58,890 nucleotides of DNA, from positions 1 to 58,890 of the forward strand of contig DASVQK010000052.1 of NCBI GenBank assembly GCA_036389105.1, given 5' to 3'. The position numbers and the translations under genes were made by a program. The DNA comes from AC-37 sp036389105. GTDB lineage: Bacteria > Actinomycetota > Thermoleophilia > Solirubrobacterales > Thermoleophilaceae. This document shows, in pieces, positions 42,176-49,914 of the stretch (position 1 is the stretch's first letter; the number at the start of each line of letters is the position of its first letter). The notes beneath the pieces were generated by a model, which saw nothing but the letters and a program-made list of their open reading frames with translations, was not told the DNA's origin and did no database searches.

Positions 42176-42722
42176 CTAGGGCCAGGTCCTGCGGACGCGG
42201 TGATATCGGTTCTCGATCGGATACGTGTTGACGGGAGTCGTGTGATCGGCGAAGAGGCAGGCCTTGTCGGCGTTGTTGTGAGAGTGGCAGTAAAACCATT
42301 GCTCCGGGTGGCTGCGCTTGGGACGAATGGTCCGCTGTCCGTCCTTTATCACCGTTCCCGAGTTGGTGCTGCCGTCGTCGGTGTCATACCAGCCGAAGTA
42401 CTTTCTCCGGAAACTTCAGCCCGCGCCCGTTAGCGCTCCCGATCGCGAAGACCGGATCGTCTCCGTCGCTCGTCAGGTCGTCGCGATATGGGTCCGGAAG
42501 GTTCGATTTCCAGTTGCGGGACCAGTCGTCTGACCAGTTCGCCGCGCCAGGCCGCGGGTAGGCCTGCGCCACTGCGGTCCTTGTCGTGCCGCGGCTCGTT
42601 GATGACGATCTGGTCAGGGCGACCGAGTTCATCGCGAGCTGATGTCTCCGACGCTACGGTTCTCTGGCAGGGGAGGCCCGACCTCCTGTGCCGGGCCGGG
42701 GACGTTCCAGAGCCGCCCGGCC
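42176..42722 (-). pseudogene. multiply frameshifted gene of unknown function
   Basis: Protein-like sequence runs continuously but hops frames: LWNVPGPAQEVGPPLPENRS; DELGRPDQIVINEPRHDKDR; AQAYPRPGAANWSDDWSRNW and KSNLPDPYRDDLTSDGDDPV; then after about 42420 KYFGWYDTDDGSTNSGTVIK, RSHPEQWFYCHSHNNADKAC, VNTYPIENRYHRVRRTWP and a stop. At least three frame changes are needed to join the pieces. The Trp/His/Cys-rich C terminus suggests an enzyme or toxin-like protein, but no family is recognised. It lies immediately beside the tRNA-Phe. Confidence 0.55.
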
Positions 42723-42890
42723 GCTTAGCGATTGCGCGCCGACCGTAGCCCTAACCGGCTTGACGATCCAGCCGAACCAGGCGATCGGGACGTGATTGGG
42801 ACGTGGCGCGCAGAGGTTGGCGCCTAAGTCCATCTTTTCGCCGCCCGAAATCGCGCCGAAAAGTTCGCCAAGTGAAGGCACTTCACAAAA

Positions 42891-42963
42891 TGGCGAGGGC
42901 CGGAATCGAACCGGCGACACCACGATTTTCAGTCGTGTGCTCTACCAACTGAGCTACCTCGCC
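42891..42963 (-). tRNA. tRNA-Phe (GAA)
   Basis: 73 bases fold as a complete cloverleaf on the minus strand: acceptor GGCGAGG/CCTCGCC with discriminator A, D arm with AGCTCAGTTGGTAGAGC, anticodon arm CGACTGAAAATCG with anticodon GAA, T arm GCCGG-TTCGATT-CCGGC. CCA is not encoded. A small GTGAAG/CTTCAC hairpin lies at 42872-42886 downstream. It serves as integration target, because 42888-42932 is repeated at 36160-36204. Confidence 0.95.
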
Positions 42964-43123
42964 CGCGCGGGCGATGGTAGCGGCGGACGGGGCCGCATCG
43001 GAGCCAGCTGAGGCAACCGCCATCCGCAACCCGGAAGGCGCCCACGACGGAGCGATAAGGCGCCACAACTCGACGGCACCCGGCGACCCGTCCGCCCCGC
43101 CACGCTAAGTTGAGCACGCGGCA

Positions 43124-43504
43124 ATGAGCGAGCTCATCCACACGTGCTACCGGATCGGCGACGTCGATCGCTCCGTCGCGTTCTACGAGGCCCTCGGCTT
43201 CGAGGAGGTCGGCCGGCTCCCGATCCGCGACGAGGCCGTCAACGTCTTCATGGGCCTCCCCGGCGACGGCCCACGGCTCGAGCTGACCCACAACTTCGGC
43301 GTCGACTCGTACGACCTCGGCACCGGGTACAACCACATCGCCATCACGGCGGAGGACCTGGACGGAACCCTGGCGAAGCTGAAGGAGCAGGGCATCGAGC
43401 CCGAGAAGCCCCCCTACACCGTCAGCGACGGCGGCTCGCGCCTCTGCTTCGTCCGCGACCCGGACGGTTACCGGATCGAGCTCATCGAGAGGAATCCCGC
43501 CTGA
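43124..43504 (+). CDS. gloA: lactoylglutathione lyase / glyoxalase I family protein
   Basis: A 126-residue VOC-fold metalloenzyme. The paired betaalphabetabetabeta modules supply metal ligands: His in ELIHTCYRIGD, Glu in PRLELTHNFG, His in GYNHIAITAEDL and Glu in YRIELIERNP, matching the His/Glu/His/Glu set of glyoxalase I. It detoxifies methylglyoxal, using glutathione or more likely mycothiol in an actinobacterium (inference). ATG at 43124 with AAGTTGA-type upstream sequence and possible short leader. Its TGA overlaps the ATG of the next gene (TGATG). Confidence 0.87.
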   Translation: MSELIHTCYRIGDVDRSVAFYEALGFEEVGRLPIRDEAVNVFMGLPGDGPRLELTHNFGVDSYDLGTGYNHIAITAEDLDGTLAKLKEQGIEPEKPPYTVSDGGSRLCFVRDPDGYRIELIERNPA

Positions 43505-45003
43505 TGCGCCGTGTCCTCCCCCTCGTCCTCGCCGTCTGCGCCCTGGCCGCCGTCGCCGCCCTCGCCTTCACGGGCTGCGGCAGCAGCAAGTCCGCCAAGA
43601 GCCCGCTCGACGACGCCCTCGGCTACCTGCCCAAGGACCCCTTCCTGGTCGTCGCCATCAAGACCAACGTGGACGACGAGCAGTACAAGCGGATCAACTC
43701 GATGATCGACAGGTTCCCCTTCTCGGGTCAGCTCAAGCAGGGCTTCAAGAACGGCCTCAACAGGGGTGACGGCCAGCGCTACGACTTCGACAAGGACATC
43801 AAGCCGGCGCTCGGCAACGACATCGTCTTCGCCATCCCCAACGAGGCCGTGGCCAACGCGGGCGACCGCAACTTCGTCCTCGTCTGGAAGATCAACGGCG
43901 GCGACGCCAAGAAGCTCCTCGGCCCGAGCGACCGCAAGATCGGCGAGTCCGACGGCGCGGACATCTACTCGGACTCCAACACCGATACCTTCGACGCGGT
44001 CGACGGCAGCGTCCTCGTCTCCGCTCCCACGCGGGCCACGCTCGAGGCCGCGCTCGACCAGCGCGACTCCGGCGACCGCCTCACCGTCAGCGACTTCGAG
44101 CGTAACCTCGACGGCCTGAACGCCGACGCCCTCGTCCGCGCCGAGGGCGACATCGAGAAGATCCTGGCCTCCGACGAGGACAGCGCCAAGGCGCGCAAGG
44201 TCCCGTGGGTCAACGCCCTCCGCACCTTCGCCGCCACCACCGCCGCCGACCCCGACGGCGTCTCGATCGACTTCAAGGTGAACACCGAGGGCTCGCTCGG
44301 CCCGGAGCAGCTGCCGCTCGCCGCGGGCACCACGGCGCCGCCGGTGGTCAAGCGGCCGGGCGAGTTCGCCATCGCGCTGCGCGACCCCGCCCAGCTCGTC
44401 AAGTTCGTGGAGGACGCCAGCCTGGCGACCGACGACGAGAGCAAGGCCGACAAGGGCAAGGTGGAGAAGGCGCTGGGCGTGGACATCGACCGCGACCTGA
44501 TCGGACAGCTCGGCGGCAACTCGGCCTCGTCGATCGCCTTCGACGGGGGCTACGCGGTCCGCGCCGACCTGAAGGACACCCCCGCCTTCAGGAAGACCCT
44601 GGCCACGGTCATGCGCAACCTGCCCGCTGCCCAGCGCGCGACCGGGGACGACGACCAGCCCACCACGGTGCGGCCGGCCCCCGACGGCTTCTACGCGCTC
44701 GACGACGGCACCGGCTCGACCCAGTACGTCGGCATCGTGGGCGACAGGGTCGTGCTGGCCGACGACGTCAATCGGGCGAAGGAGTTCGGCGCCCAACCCG
44801 CCTCGGCGCTCGCCGAAGCGCAGGGTGCGCTGGCGCTCTCGGCCGATCCCAAGTCGATCGTCGACTCGATCATCCGGAAGAAGGCGACCGGCGCCACCGC
44901 CATCCTCGGCACGACCGTGACGGGGCCGCTGAAGGACCTGACCGGCTGGGTGTACTCGGAGCAGAGCGGCCTGCGCGGCCACTTCAAGCTGACCGTTCGC
45001 TGA
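43504..45003 (+). CDS. DUF3352-type lipoprotein
   Basis: A 499-residue exported lipoprotein. The signal has Arg-Arg, a hydrophobic core and the lipobox LAFTGC followed by GSSKSAKS. The body matches DUF3352 (substrate unknown): ALGYLPKDPFLVVAIKTNVD, ALGNDIVFAIPNEAV, DGSVLVSAPTRATLEAALDQ, DRVVLADDVNRAKEF and GTTVTGPLKDLTGWVYSEQS near the C terminus. Proteins of this family are surface-exposed and frequent in Solirubrobacterales. Translationally coupled to the glyoxalase gene, possibly by chance of compactness. Confidence 0.78.
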   Translation: MRRVLPLVLAVCALAAVAALAFTGCGSSKSAKSPLDDALGYLPKDPFLVVAIKTNVDDEQYKRINSMIDRFPFSGQLKQGFKNGLNRGDGQRYDFDKDIKPALGNDIVFAIPNEAVANAGDRNFVLVWKINGGDAKKLLGPSDRKIGESDGADIYSDSNTDTFDAVDGSVLVSAPTRATLEAALDQRDSGDRLTVSDFERNLDGLNADALVRAEGDIEKILASDEDSAKARKVPWVNALRTFAATTAADPDGVSIDFKVNTEGSLGPEQLPLAAGTTAPPVVKRPGEFAIALRDPAQLVKFVEDASLATDDESKADKGKVEKALGVDIDRDLIGQLGGNSASSIAFDGGYAVRADLKDTPAFRKTLATVMRNLPAAQRATGDDDQPTTVRPAPDGFYALDDGTGSTQYVGIVGDRVVLADDVNRAKEFGAQPASALAEAQGALALSADPKSIVDSIIRKKATGATAILGTTVTGPLKDLTGWVYSEQSGLRGHFKLTVR

Positions 45004-45015
45004 CCGCGAGCCGGC

Positions 45016-45801
45016 CTAGCTGCCGGCCGTGTCCCAGCTCTGGAGCAGCGGCAGCGGGTCGATCGGATGCCCACCCGTCTGCCACGGGCCCACCCACTCC
45101 TCGAAGTGAAGGTGCGGTCCCTCCGCGGCGCCGGTGTGGCCGACGCTCGCGATGCGGTCGCCCGGCGACACGCTGTCGCCGGCGTGCACCTGCAGCGAGC
45201 CGGTCTGGATGTGCATGAGCGCGTACTCGTGCACCCCGTCGGCGTCGTGGATCACGACGTAGACGCCGGCGCCACTCGGCTGGTCGCCGATCAGCCTGAT
45301 CGTGCCCTTCACGGGCGAGACGAGCGGCGTCCCCTCGGCCGCCATCACGTCCTGCCCCTGGTGGATGTGGCCGGTCCGGCCCGCGCCGAAGCGCGCCCCC
45401 GCGTCGCCATATGTGTGCGGCCCGGCGATGGGGAAGAAGGATCCGCTCGACGGCGCGACCGGGGTGGGCGGGGTCGCCGCAGCGGCGCGACGGCGGCGGC
45501 GCTTGGCCTTGGCGCGCGCCTTTGCGCGGGCACGGGCGCGGGCCCTTGCCTTGGCGCGCCGCTTGGCGAGCTTCCGTGCGCGTGCCTGCGCGCGCTCGGC
45601 CTCCGCGCGGTCCCGGGCGGCGGCGGCGAGCGCGTCGGCCGGGCTGGCGCCTCCGGAGACCTCGCCGGCGGTGTCGCCCGAGAGCGATGCGGCTGACGGC
45701 GCCGTGGCGCCTCCGGACGTGACCGCGAAAGCGGGCACTGCCGAAGCGGCCAGCGCGGCGGCGGCAAGAACGGCGACGAGGAACGATCGGCGGAGGGCCA
45801 T
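45016..45801 (-). CDS. secreted M23 family peptidase-like protein with basic Ala/Arg linker
   Basis: A 261-residue exported protein. ATG at 45801 has GGGGG upstream; the signal peptide ends near AFAVTSG. Residues about 60-110 are an extremely biased Arg/Ala/Lys stretch (RARARARAKARAKAKRRRRR), then a Pro-rich hinge. The C-terminal LytM/M23 domain has GHIHQGQDVMA (His, Asp zinc ligands) and GPHLHFEEW (HxH), plus GTIRLIGDQPSG. The first ligand position reads HIHQGQD, close to the usual HxGxD, so activity is plausible. Likely a cell-wall hydrolase held to polyanionic wall polymers by the basic linker (inference). Confidence 0.82.
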   Translation of the reverse strand: MALRRSFLVAVLAAAALAASAVPAFAVTSGGATAPSAASLSGDTAGEVSGGASPADALAAAARDRAEAERAQARARKLAKRRAKARARARARAKARAKAKRRRRRAAAATPPTPVAPSSGSFFPIAGPHTYGDAGARFGAGRTGHIHQGQDVMAAEGTPLVSPVKGTIRLIGDQPSGAGVYVVIHDADGVHEYALMHIQTGSLQVHAGDSVSPGDRIASVGHTGAAEGPHLHFEEWVGPWQTGGHPIDPLPLLQSWDTAGS

Positions 45802-45884
45802 CCCCCAGGCGGTCGTCCCCCCGCGGCGGAACCTTGCCCCGGTGAATGGGATCTTGCAGCGCCGCGGCCGCGAGCCTGTCGCCC

Positions 45885-48155
45885 CTACGCCTCCTGAATC
45901 CGCCTCATCAACTCCACCGCGCCGTCCTTGTGCAGCGGCTCGTTGAGGTTGCCGCACTTCGGCGACTGCACGCACGACGGGCACCCCTTCCGACACGGGC
46001 ACTCCTGGATCAGCCGCAGCGCGTCGTCCACCAGGCGCTCGAACTGCTCGAAGCCCGCGCGCGTGATGCCCACGCCGCCCGGGTGGCCGTCGTAGATGAA
46101 CACGGTGGCGCGGCCGGTCTGGTGGTGGAACGCGGTCGACAGCCCGCCGATGTCCCAGCGGTCGCACATCGCGATCAGCGGCAGCACGGCGATCTGCGAG
46201 TGCTCGGCCGCGTGCAGCGAGCCCTGGAGCACCTCCAGCGGGAACTCGTCGCGCAGCAGCTTCTCTGGGAGCACGTACCACAGCGCCTGCGTCACGAACC
46301 GCTGCTCGGGCAGCTCCACGGGCAGCAGGTCGAGCACCTCGTGGTCGGACACGCGCTTCTTCTGGAAGGCGACAACCTCCTCGCTGACCGACACCATCCC
46401 GAAGTTGAGCTCGACGGTGCCCAGCATCCGCTGCCGGCGTACCTCCTCGATGTAGGTCTCTGTCTCCTTCTTGGGCTGCGTGTACCAGTCGCCGCCGAAC
46501 TCGCGCACCAGCGCCTGGCGGCCGCGCAGGTCCAGCTCCTGCACCTCGTAGCTCTGCCCCAGGTGCATGTAGACCGCGCCCGGGTGGACGGTCGAGAAGG
46601 CACGCTCGGCCTCCACCGTGCCGATCGCCTCGCCGCGCTTCTCCTCGATGACCGCGAACGCGTCGATCGACGCCGAGCGCAGGGAGATCCGCCCGGCGGG
46701 GAAGCCGTCGCCGCGCGGCAGGTAGCGGCCACCGCGCTCGCCCAGCTCGCCGATCCGCACCAGCCGCTCGGCGTACGCCTCCCAGCGCGGACCCAGGATG
46801 TCGCGGTCCTCGGCGGTCAGCGGCAGCTCGTAGGCGGCCGCCGCGATGTGCGGCAGGTGGATCGACTCGGACTCGTGGTCGAGGATGGCCGACTCGACCG
46901 GCCGGTCGAGGAACTCCTCGGGGTGGCGGCAGAAGAACTGGTCGAGCGCGTCCTCGCCGGCAACGTACAGCGCGAGCCCCGTCTGGCGTCGGCCGGCGCG
47001 CCCCCACATCTGGCGCAGGCTGGCGACCGTGCCGGGGAAGGTGACGCAGATCGCCGCCTCGAGGTCGCCCACGTCGATGCCCAGCTCGAGCGCGTTGGTG
47101 GCCACGACGGCCAGCAGGTCGCCCTCGGACAGCCGGCGCTCGATGTCGCGACGCTGCGACGGCGTGTAGCCCGCGCGGTAGGGCGCGATCCGCTCGGCCA
47201 GGTCGGCGCGACCGTTGTCCTCCAGCCGCAGGCGGGTGAACTTCTGCACCAGCTCCACGCCGCGGCGCGAGCGCATGAAGCAGATCGTGCGCACGCCGTC
47301 CTCCACCAGCCGCGCGAGAATCGCCGCCGCCTCGCCCAGCACCGACGCGCGCGCGCCGGTCTGCTCGTCCACCAGCGGCGGGTTCCACATCACCACCTTG
47401 CGCTCGGCGCGCGGGGCGCCGTCGCGGTCCACCAGCCGGCAGTCCGCGCCGGTGAGCCGCTCGGCCAGCTCCTCTGGATTGGCGATCGTCGCGCTGGCCA
47501 GCACGAACCGCGGCTCCGTGCCGTACGCGCGCGCCAGCCGCCGCAGCCGACGCAGCACGTTGCCCACGTGCGAGCCGAACACGCCGCGATACACGTGCGC
47601 CTCGTCCACCACCACCCACGCCAGGTTGGCCAGCACGTCGCCCCACTGGCGGTGGTGCGGCAGCACCCCCACGTTGAGCATGTCGGGGTTGGAGAGGATC
47701 AGGTTGGAGCGCCCGCGCACCGCCCGGCGCTCCTCGCGCGGCGTGTCGCCGTCGTAGATCGCGTGGCGCAGGAACGGCGCGCGCAGTCCCGACAGCTTGC
47801 GAGCCTGGTCCTGCGCCAGCGCCTTGGTGGGATACAGGTAGAGCGCGCGTGCGCGCGGGTCGCGCGCGAGCGTGTCCAGCACCGGCAGGTTGAACGCCAG
47901 CGACTTGCCGCTGGCGGTGCCGGTGGTGACGATCGTGTGCCCCTCGCGCGCGGCGGCCAGCGCCTCGGCCTGGTGCGAGTACAGCTCGCGCACGCCCGTG
48001 CGGTCGAGCGCCTCGAGCAGCGCGGGGTGCAGGTCCGCCGGAAGCGGCACGGTCTCCGCCTTCCGTGCGCCCAAGCGGCTCTCGGCCACCACCTGCTCGC
48101 CGCGGCCGGCCTCGATCAGCCCGTCCCAGGGCGCTTGCTCGCGAGTCACGGCCAC
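45885..48155 (-). CDS. DEAD/DEAH-box helicase with DUF1998 Zn domain (MrfA/YprA-like)
   Basis: A 756-residue SF2 helicase. Motif I TTGTASGKSLAFNLP (about 80), Ib TKALAQDQ, motif II VVVDEAHVYRG, motif III SATIANPEE, motif IV-VI ATNALELGIDVGDL and MWGRAGRRQTGLA. The C-terminal DUF1998 domain carries four Cys: CPCRKGCPSCVQSPKCGNLN. This architecture is that of B. subtilis MrfA (YprA), a 3'-5' helicase in mitomycin-type DNA repair. GTG at 48155 sits 25 bases from the divergent HAD gene with a TACTAT -10-like hexamer about 9 bases upstream, so the mRNA may be leaderless. Confidence 0.88.
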   Translation of the reverse strand: MAVTREQAPWDGLIEAGRGEQVVAESRLGARKAETVPLPADLHPALLEALDRTGVRELYSHQAEALAAAREGHTIVTTGTASGKSLAFNLPVLDTLARDPRARALYLYPTKALAQDQARKLSGLRAPFLRHAIYDGDTPREERRAVRGRSNLILSNPDMLNVGVLPHHRQWGDVLANLAWVVVDEAHVYRGVFGSHVGNVLRRLRRLARAYGTEPRFVLASATIANPEELAERLTGADCRLVDRDGAPRAERKVVMWNPPLVDEQTGARASVLGEAAAILARLVEDGVRTICFMRSRRGVELVQKFTRLRLEDNGRADLAERIAPYRAGYTPSQRRDIERRLSEGDLLAVVATNALELGIDVGDLEAAICVTFPGTVASLRQMWGRAGRRQTGLALYVAGEDALDQFFCRHPEEFLDRPVESAILDHESESIHLPHIAAAAYELPLTAEDRDILGPRWEAYAERLVRIGELGERGGRYLPRGDGFPAGRISLRSASIDAFAVIEEKRGEAIGTVEAERAFSTVHPGAVYMHLGQSYEVQELDLRGRQALVREFGGDWYTQPKKETETYIEEVRRQRMLGTVELNFGMVSVSEEVVAFQKKRVSDHEVLDLLPVELPEQRFVTQALWYVLPEKLLRDEFPLEVLQGSLHAAEHSQIAVLPLIAMCDRWDIGGLSTAFHHQTGRATVFIYDGHPGGVGITRAGFEQFERLVDDALRLIQECPCRKGCPSCVQSPKCGNLNEPLHKDGAVELMRRIQEA

Positions 48156-48180
48156 GGCTTGGCATAGTAGGCGCCCGCCG
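48156..48180. promoter_or_regulatory. 25-base divergent promoter region
   Basis: The entire gap between the divergent helicase and HAD genes is 25 bases. It contains GGCATAGTAGGCG, giving TACTAT-like hexamers on the minus strand and CATAGT/TAGGCG on the plus strand, 9-13 bases from each start codon. The two -10 elements would overlap and both messages would be leaderless or nearly so. Confidence 0.4.
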
Positions 48181-49002
48181 ATGTCCCTCCGCTGCGTCTA
48201 CACGGACCTCGACGGGACGCTGCTCGGGCGCGGCGCCTCGCTGTTCCGCGACGCCGACGGCGGCTTCACCCTGCTGCCGGCCCGCGCGCTCGAGGCCTGC
48301 CACCGCGCCGGCGCCGAGGTGGTGCTCAAGTCCGGCCGTCGCAAGGCGCAGGTGATGGAGGACGCGCGCCTCTTGGGTCAGACCTCCTACATCTACGAGG
48401 TCGGCTGCGGACTGGTGATCGACGGCGAGGAGACCCTGCTGACCGGCCACTTCCAGCCGCGCGACGGCCGGAACGTGCACGACCTGATCGAGGCGTCGGG
48501 CGCCCCGCGCCTGCTGCTGGACACCTACGCCGGGAGGCTCGAGTACCACTCGCCGTGGCACCGGAACCGGGAGATCTCACACCTGATGCGCGGCCTGGTG
48601 GACGCCCACGAGGCCGACGCGCTCTTGGAGGAGCACGGTCACGGCGGCCTGCGGCTGGTGGACAACGGCGTGATCGCGCCGAAGGACAGCCTGCCGGACC
48701 TGCCGGGCCCGCCGCACGCCTACCACCTGATCCCGCGCGGATCGTCGAAGGCGACGGCGGTGGCCCGCCACATGCAGGCGCGCGGCTACGCGCCGAGCGA
48801 GGCGATCGCCGTGGGCGACTCGCGCGAGGACCTCGACGTGGCGCGGCACGTGGGCCGCTTCTTCCTGGTGGCCAACGCGGTGGAGCGCGACCCGTCGATC
48901 CGCGAGGCCATATCCGGCGCGGGCAACGTGGAGGTCACGGAGGCCCGGAACGGCGAGGGCTTCTACGAGGCGGTGGTCAGGTCGCTGGCCGAGGGCCGCT
49001 GA
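48181..49002 (+). CDS. HAD-family phosphatase (mannosyl-3-phosphoglycerate phosphatase-like)
   Basis: A 273-residue HAD hydrolase with a type IIB-like cap. Motif 1 YTDLDGTLLG (nucleophile Asp 9), motif 2 VVLKSGRRK, motif 3 Lys in PRGSSKATAVARHMQ, motif 4 AIAVGDSREDLDVA. The MPGP/YedP-like subgroup is the closest pattern, so a sugar-phosphate phosphatase is likely; the exact substrate is open. It is divergent from the helicase. ATG at 48181 is the only reasonable start. Confidence 0.82.
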   Translation: MSLRCVYTDLDGTLLGRGASLFRDADGGFTLLPARALEACHRAGAEVVLKSGRRKAQVMEDARLLGQTSYIYEVGCGLVIDGEETLLTGHFQPRDGRNVHDLIEASGAPRLLLDTYAGRLEYHSPWHRNREISHLMRGLVDAHEADALLEEHGHGGLRLVDNGVIAPKDSLPDLPGPPHAYHLIPRGSSKATAVARHMQARGYAPSEAIAVGDSREDLDVARHVGRFFLVANAVERDPSIREAISGAGNVEVTEARNGEGFYEAVVRSLAEGR

Positions 49003-49005
49003 GCC

Positions 49006-49860
49006 TCAGCGATACCCGCGCTTGCGCAGGAACCGCCGCAGCGCCTTGATGTACCGCTTGCCGTGGGCGCCGAAGTCGCCCGGTTGGGCCTTCAGCTCCC
49101 CGCGCCGGTACGCGTTGCGCACCACGCGCCAGCCGCGCTTGCCCTGCCCCAGCAGGTACTGGTCGGCCACGTAGGCCGCCAGCACGCCCCTCACGTCCAG
49201 CTTCTCGCGCCGCGCCGTGCGGTAGCGCGACGCCTGCGACTTGAGGTCGGCACGGATCGTGTTGGGGAAGTTGCGTGTGACGTCCACCAGCCGCCCGGCG
49301 CCGTAGTGCCAGACCTGCACGGGCAGGCCGGAGAACAGGTACGCGGTGAACGCGTAGGCGAAGGCGTCGTCCGCGGAGCGCAGCTCCGGCCGGCCGTCGT
49401 GGTCGATGTCCACCAGTTGGTACGACGGGTCGCCCCAGCCGTGGACCAGCCGGCCGTAGCTGTCGCCGGCCGCCCGGTATCCGTAGATCACCGAGTAGGT
49501 GCAGCAGTGCGCGCCGCCCGTGTACAGGTCGACGACCGCCTCCGGCTCGCCGTCCTTCTCCAGGTCCACGAGCGACATCGAGTTGACGCCGGCAGCCGCC
49601 CCCGCGGGGATGACCGGGCACTCCCTGCACGGCGCGGGCACCGGAGCGTCCAGGACGATACGGCCGGCACGCCTGATCTCCATGTGCACGTCCCTGTACT
49701 GGAAGTCGCTCTCGCGCTGGTAGCTGAACTTGGCCTGCACCTGGCCGCTGACCGCGGTCTCGGTCCTCGGAGTGGCCGCGAGGGTCGGAGCGGCCGCGGC
49801 GAGGAAGGCGGCGAGCACGAATGCAGGCGGAAGCGAACGAAGGCGCGTCACACCGTGCAT
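49006..49860 (-). CDS. secreted FG-GAP-like protein of unknown function
   Basis: A 284-residue exported protein (signal peptide MHGVTRLRSLPPAFVLAAFL to about TLAATP). Two FG-GAP/VCBS-like loops, DLEKDGEPEAVVDLYTGGAH and DIDHDGRPELRSADDAFAYA, and Cys pairs in PCRECPV and HCCTYSV. The C-terminal 80 residues are basic and helical (GKRGWRVVRNAYRRGELKAQ). It is common in soil actinobacteria; no function known. It converges with the HAD gene (3-base gap) and is divergent from ltrA. Confidence 0.65.
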   Translation of the reverse strand: MHGVTRLRSLPPAFVLAAFLAAAAPTLAATPRTETAVSGQVQAKFSYQRESDFQYRDVHMEIRRAGRIVLDAPVPAPCRECPVIPAGAAAGVNSMSLVDLEKDGEPEAVVDLYTGGAHCCTYSVIYGYRAAGDSYGRLVHGWGDPSYQLVDIDHDGRPELRSADDAFAYAFTAYLFSGLPVQVWHYGAGRLVDVTRNFPNTIRADLKSQASRYRTARREKLDVRGVLAAYVADQYLLGQGKRGWRVVRNAYRRGELKAQPGDFGAHGKRYIKALRRFLRKRGYR

Positions 49861-49914
49861 TCCACCACCGCGGCCCGCCGGAAGCTCCACTCGACGCCCG
49901 CGTAGGCTGAACGC

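Noticed and set aside
42872..42886. GTGAAG/CTTCAC hairpin next to tRNA-Phe as a Rho-independent terminator
   Set aside because: On the transcript strand the T-run comes before, not after, the stem, so it does not fit an intrinsic terminator for the tRNA.
36160..42963. A complete phage or active integrative element
   Set aside because: No integrase, excisionase, replication initiator, capsid or conjugation gene is visible; the content fits a remnant only.
43468..48167. Long open frames antisense to the DUF3352, M23 and helicase genes (several hundred codons)
   Set aside because: They mirror codon bias of the real genes in GC-rich DNA, show low-complexity composition and no domain; the sense genes are certain.
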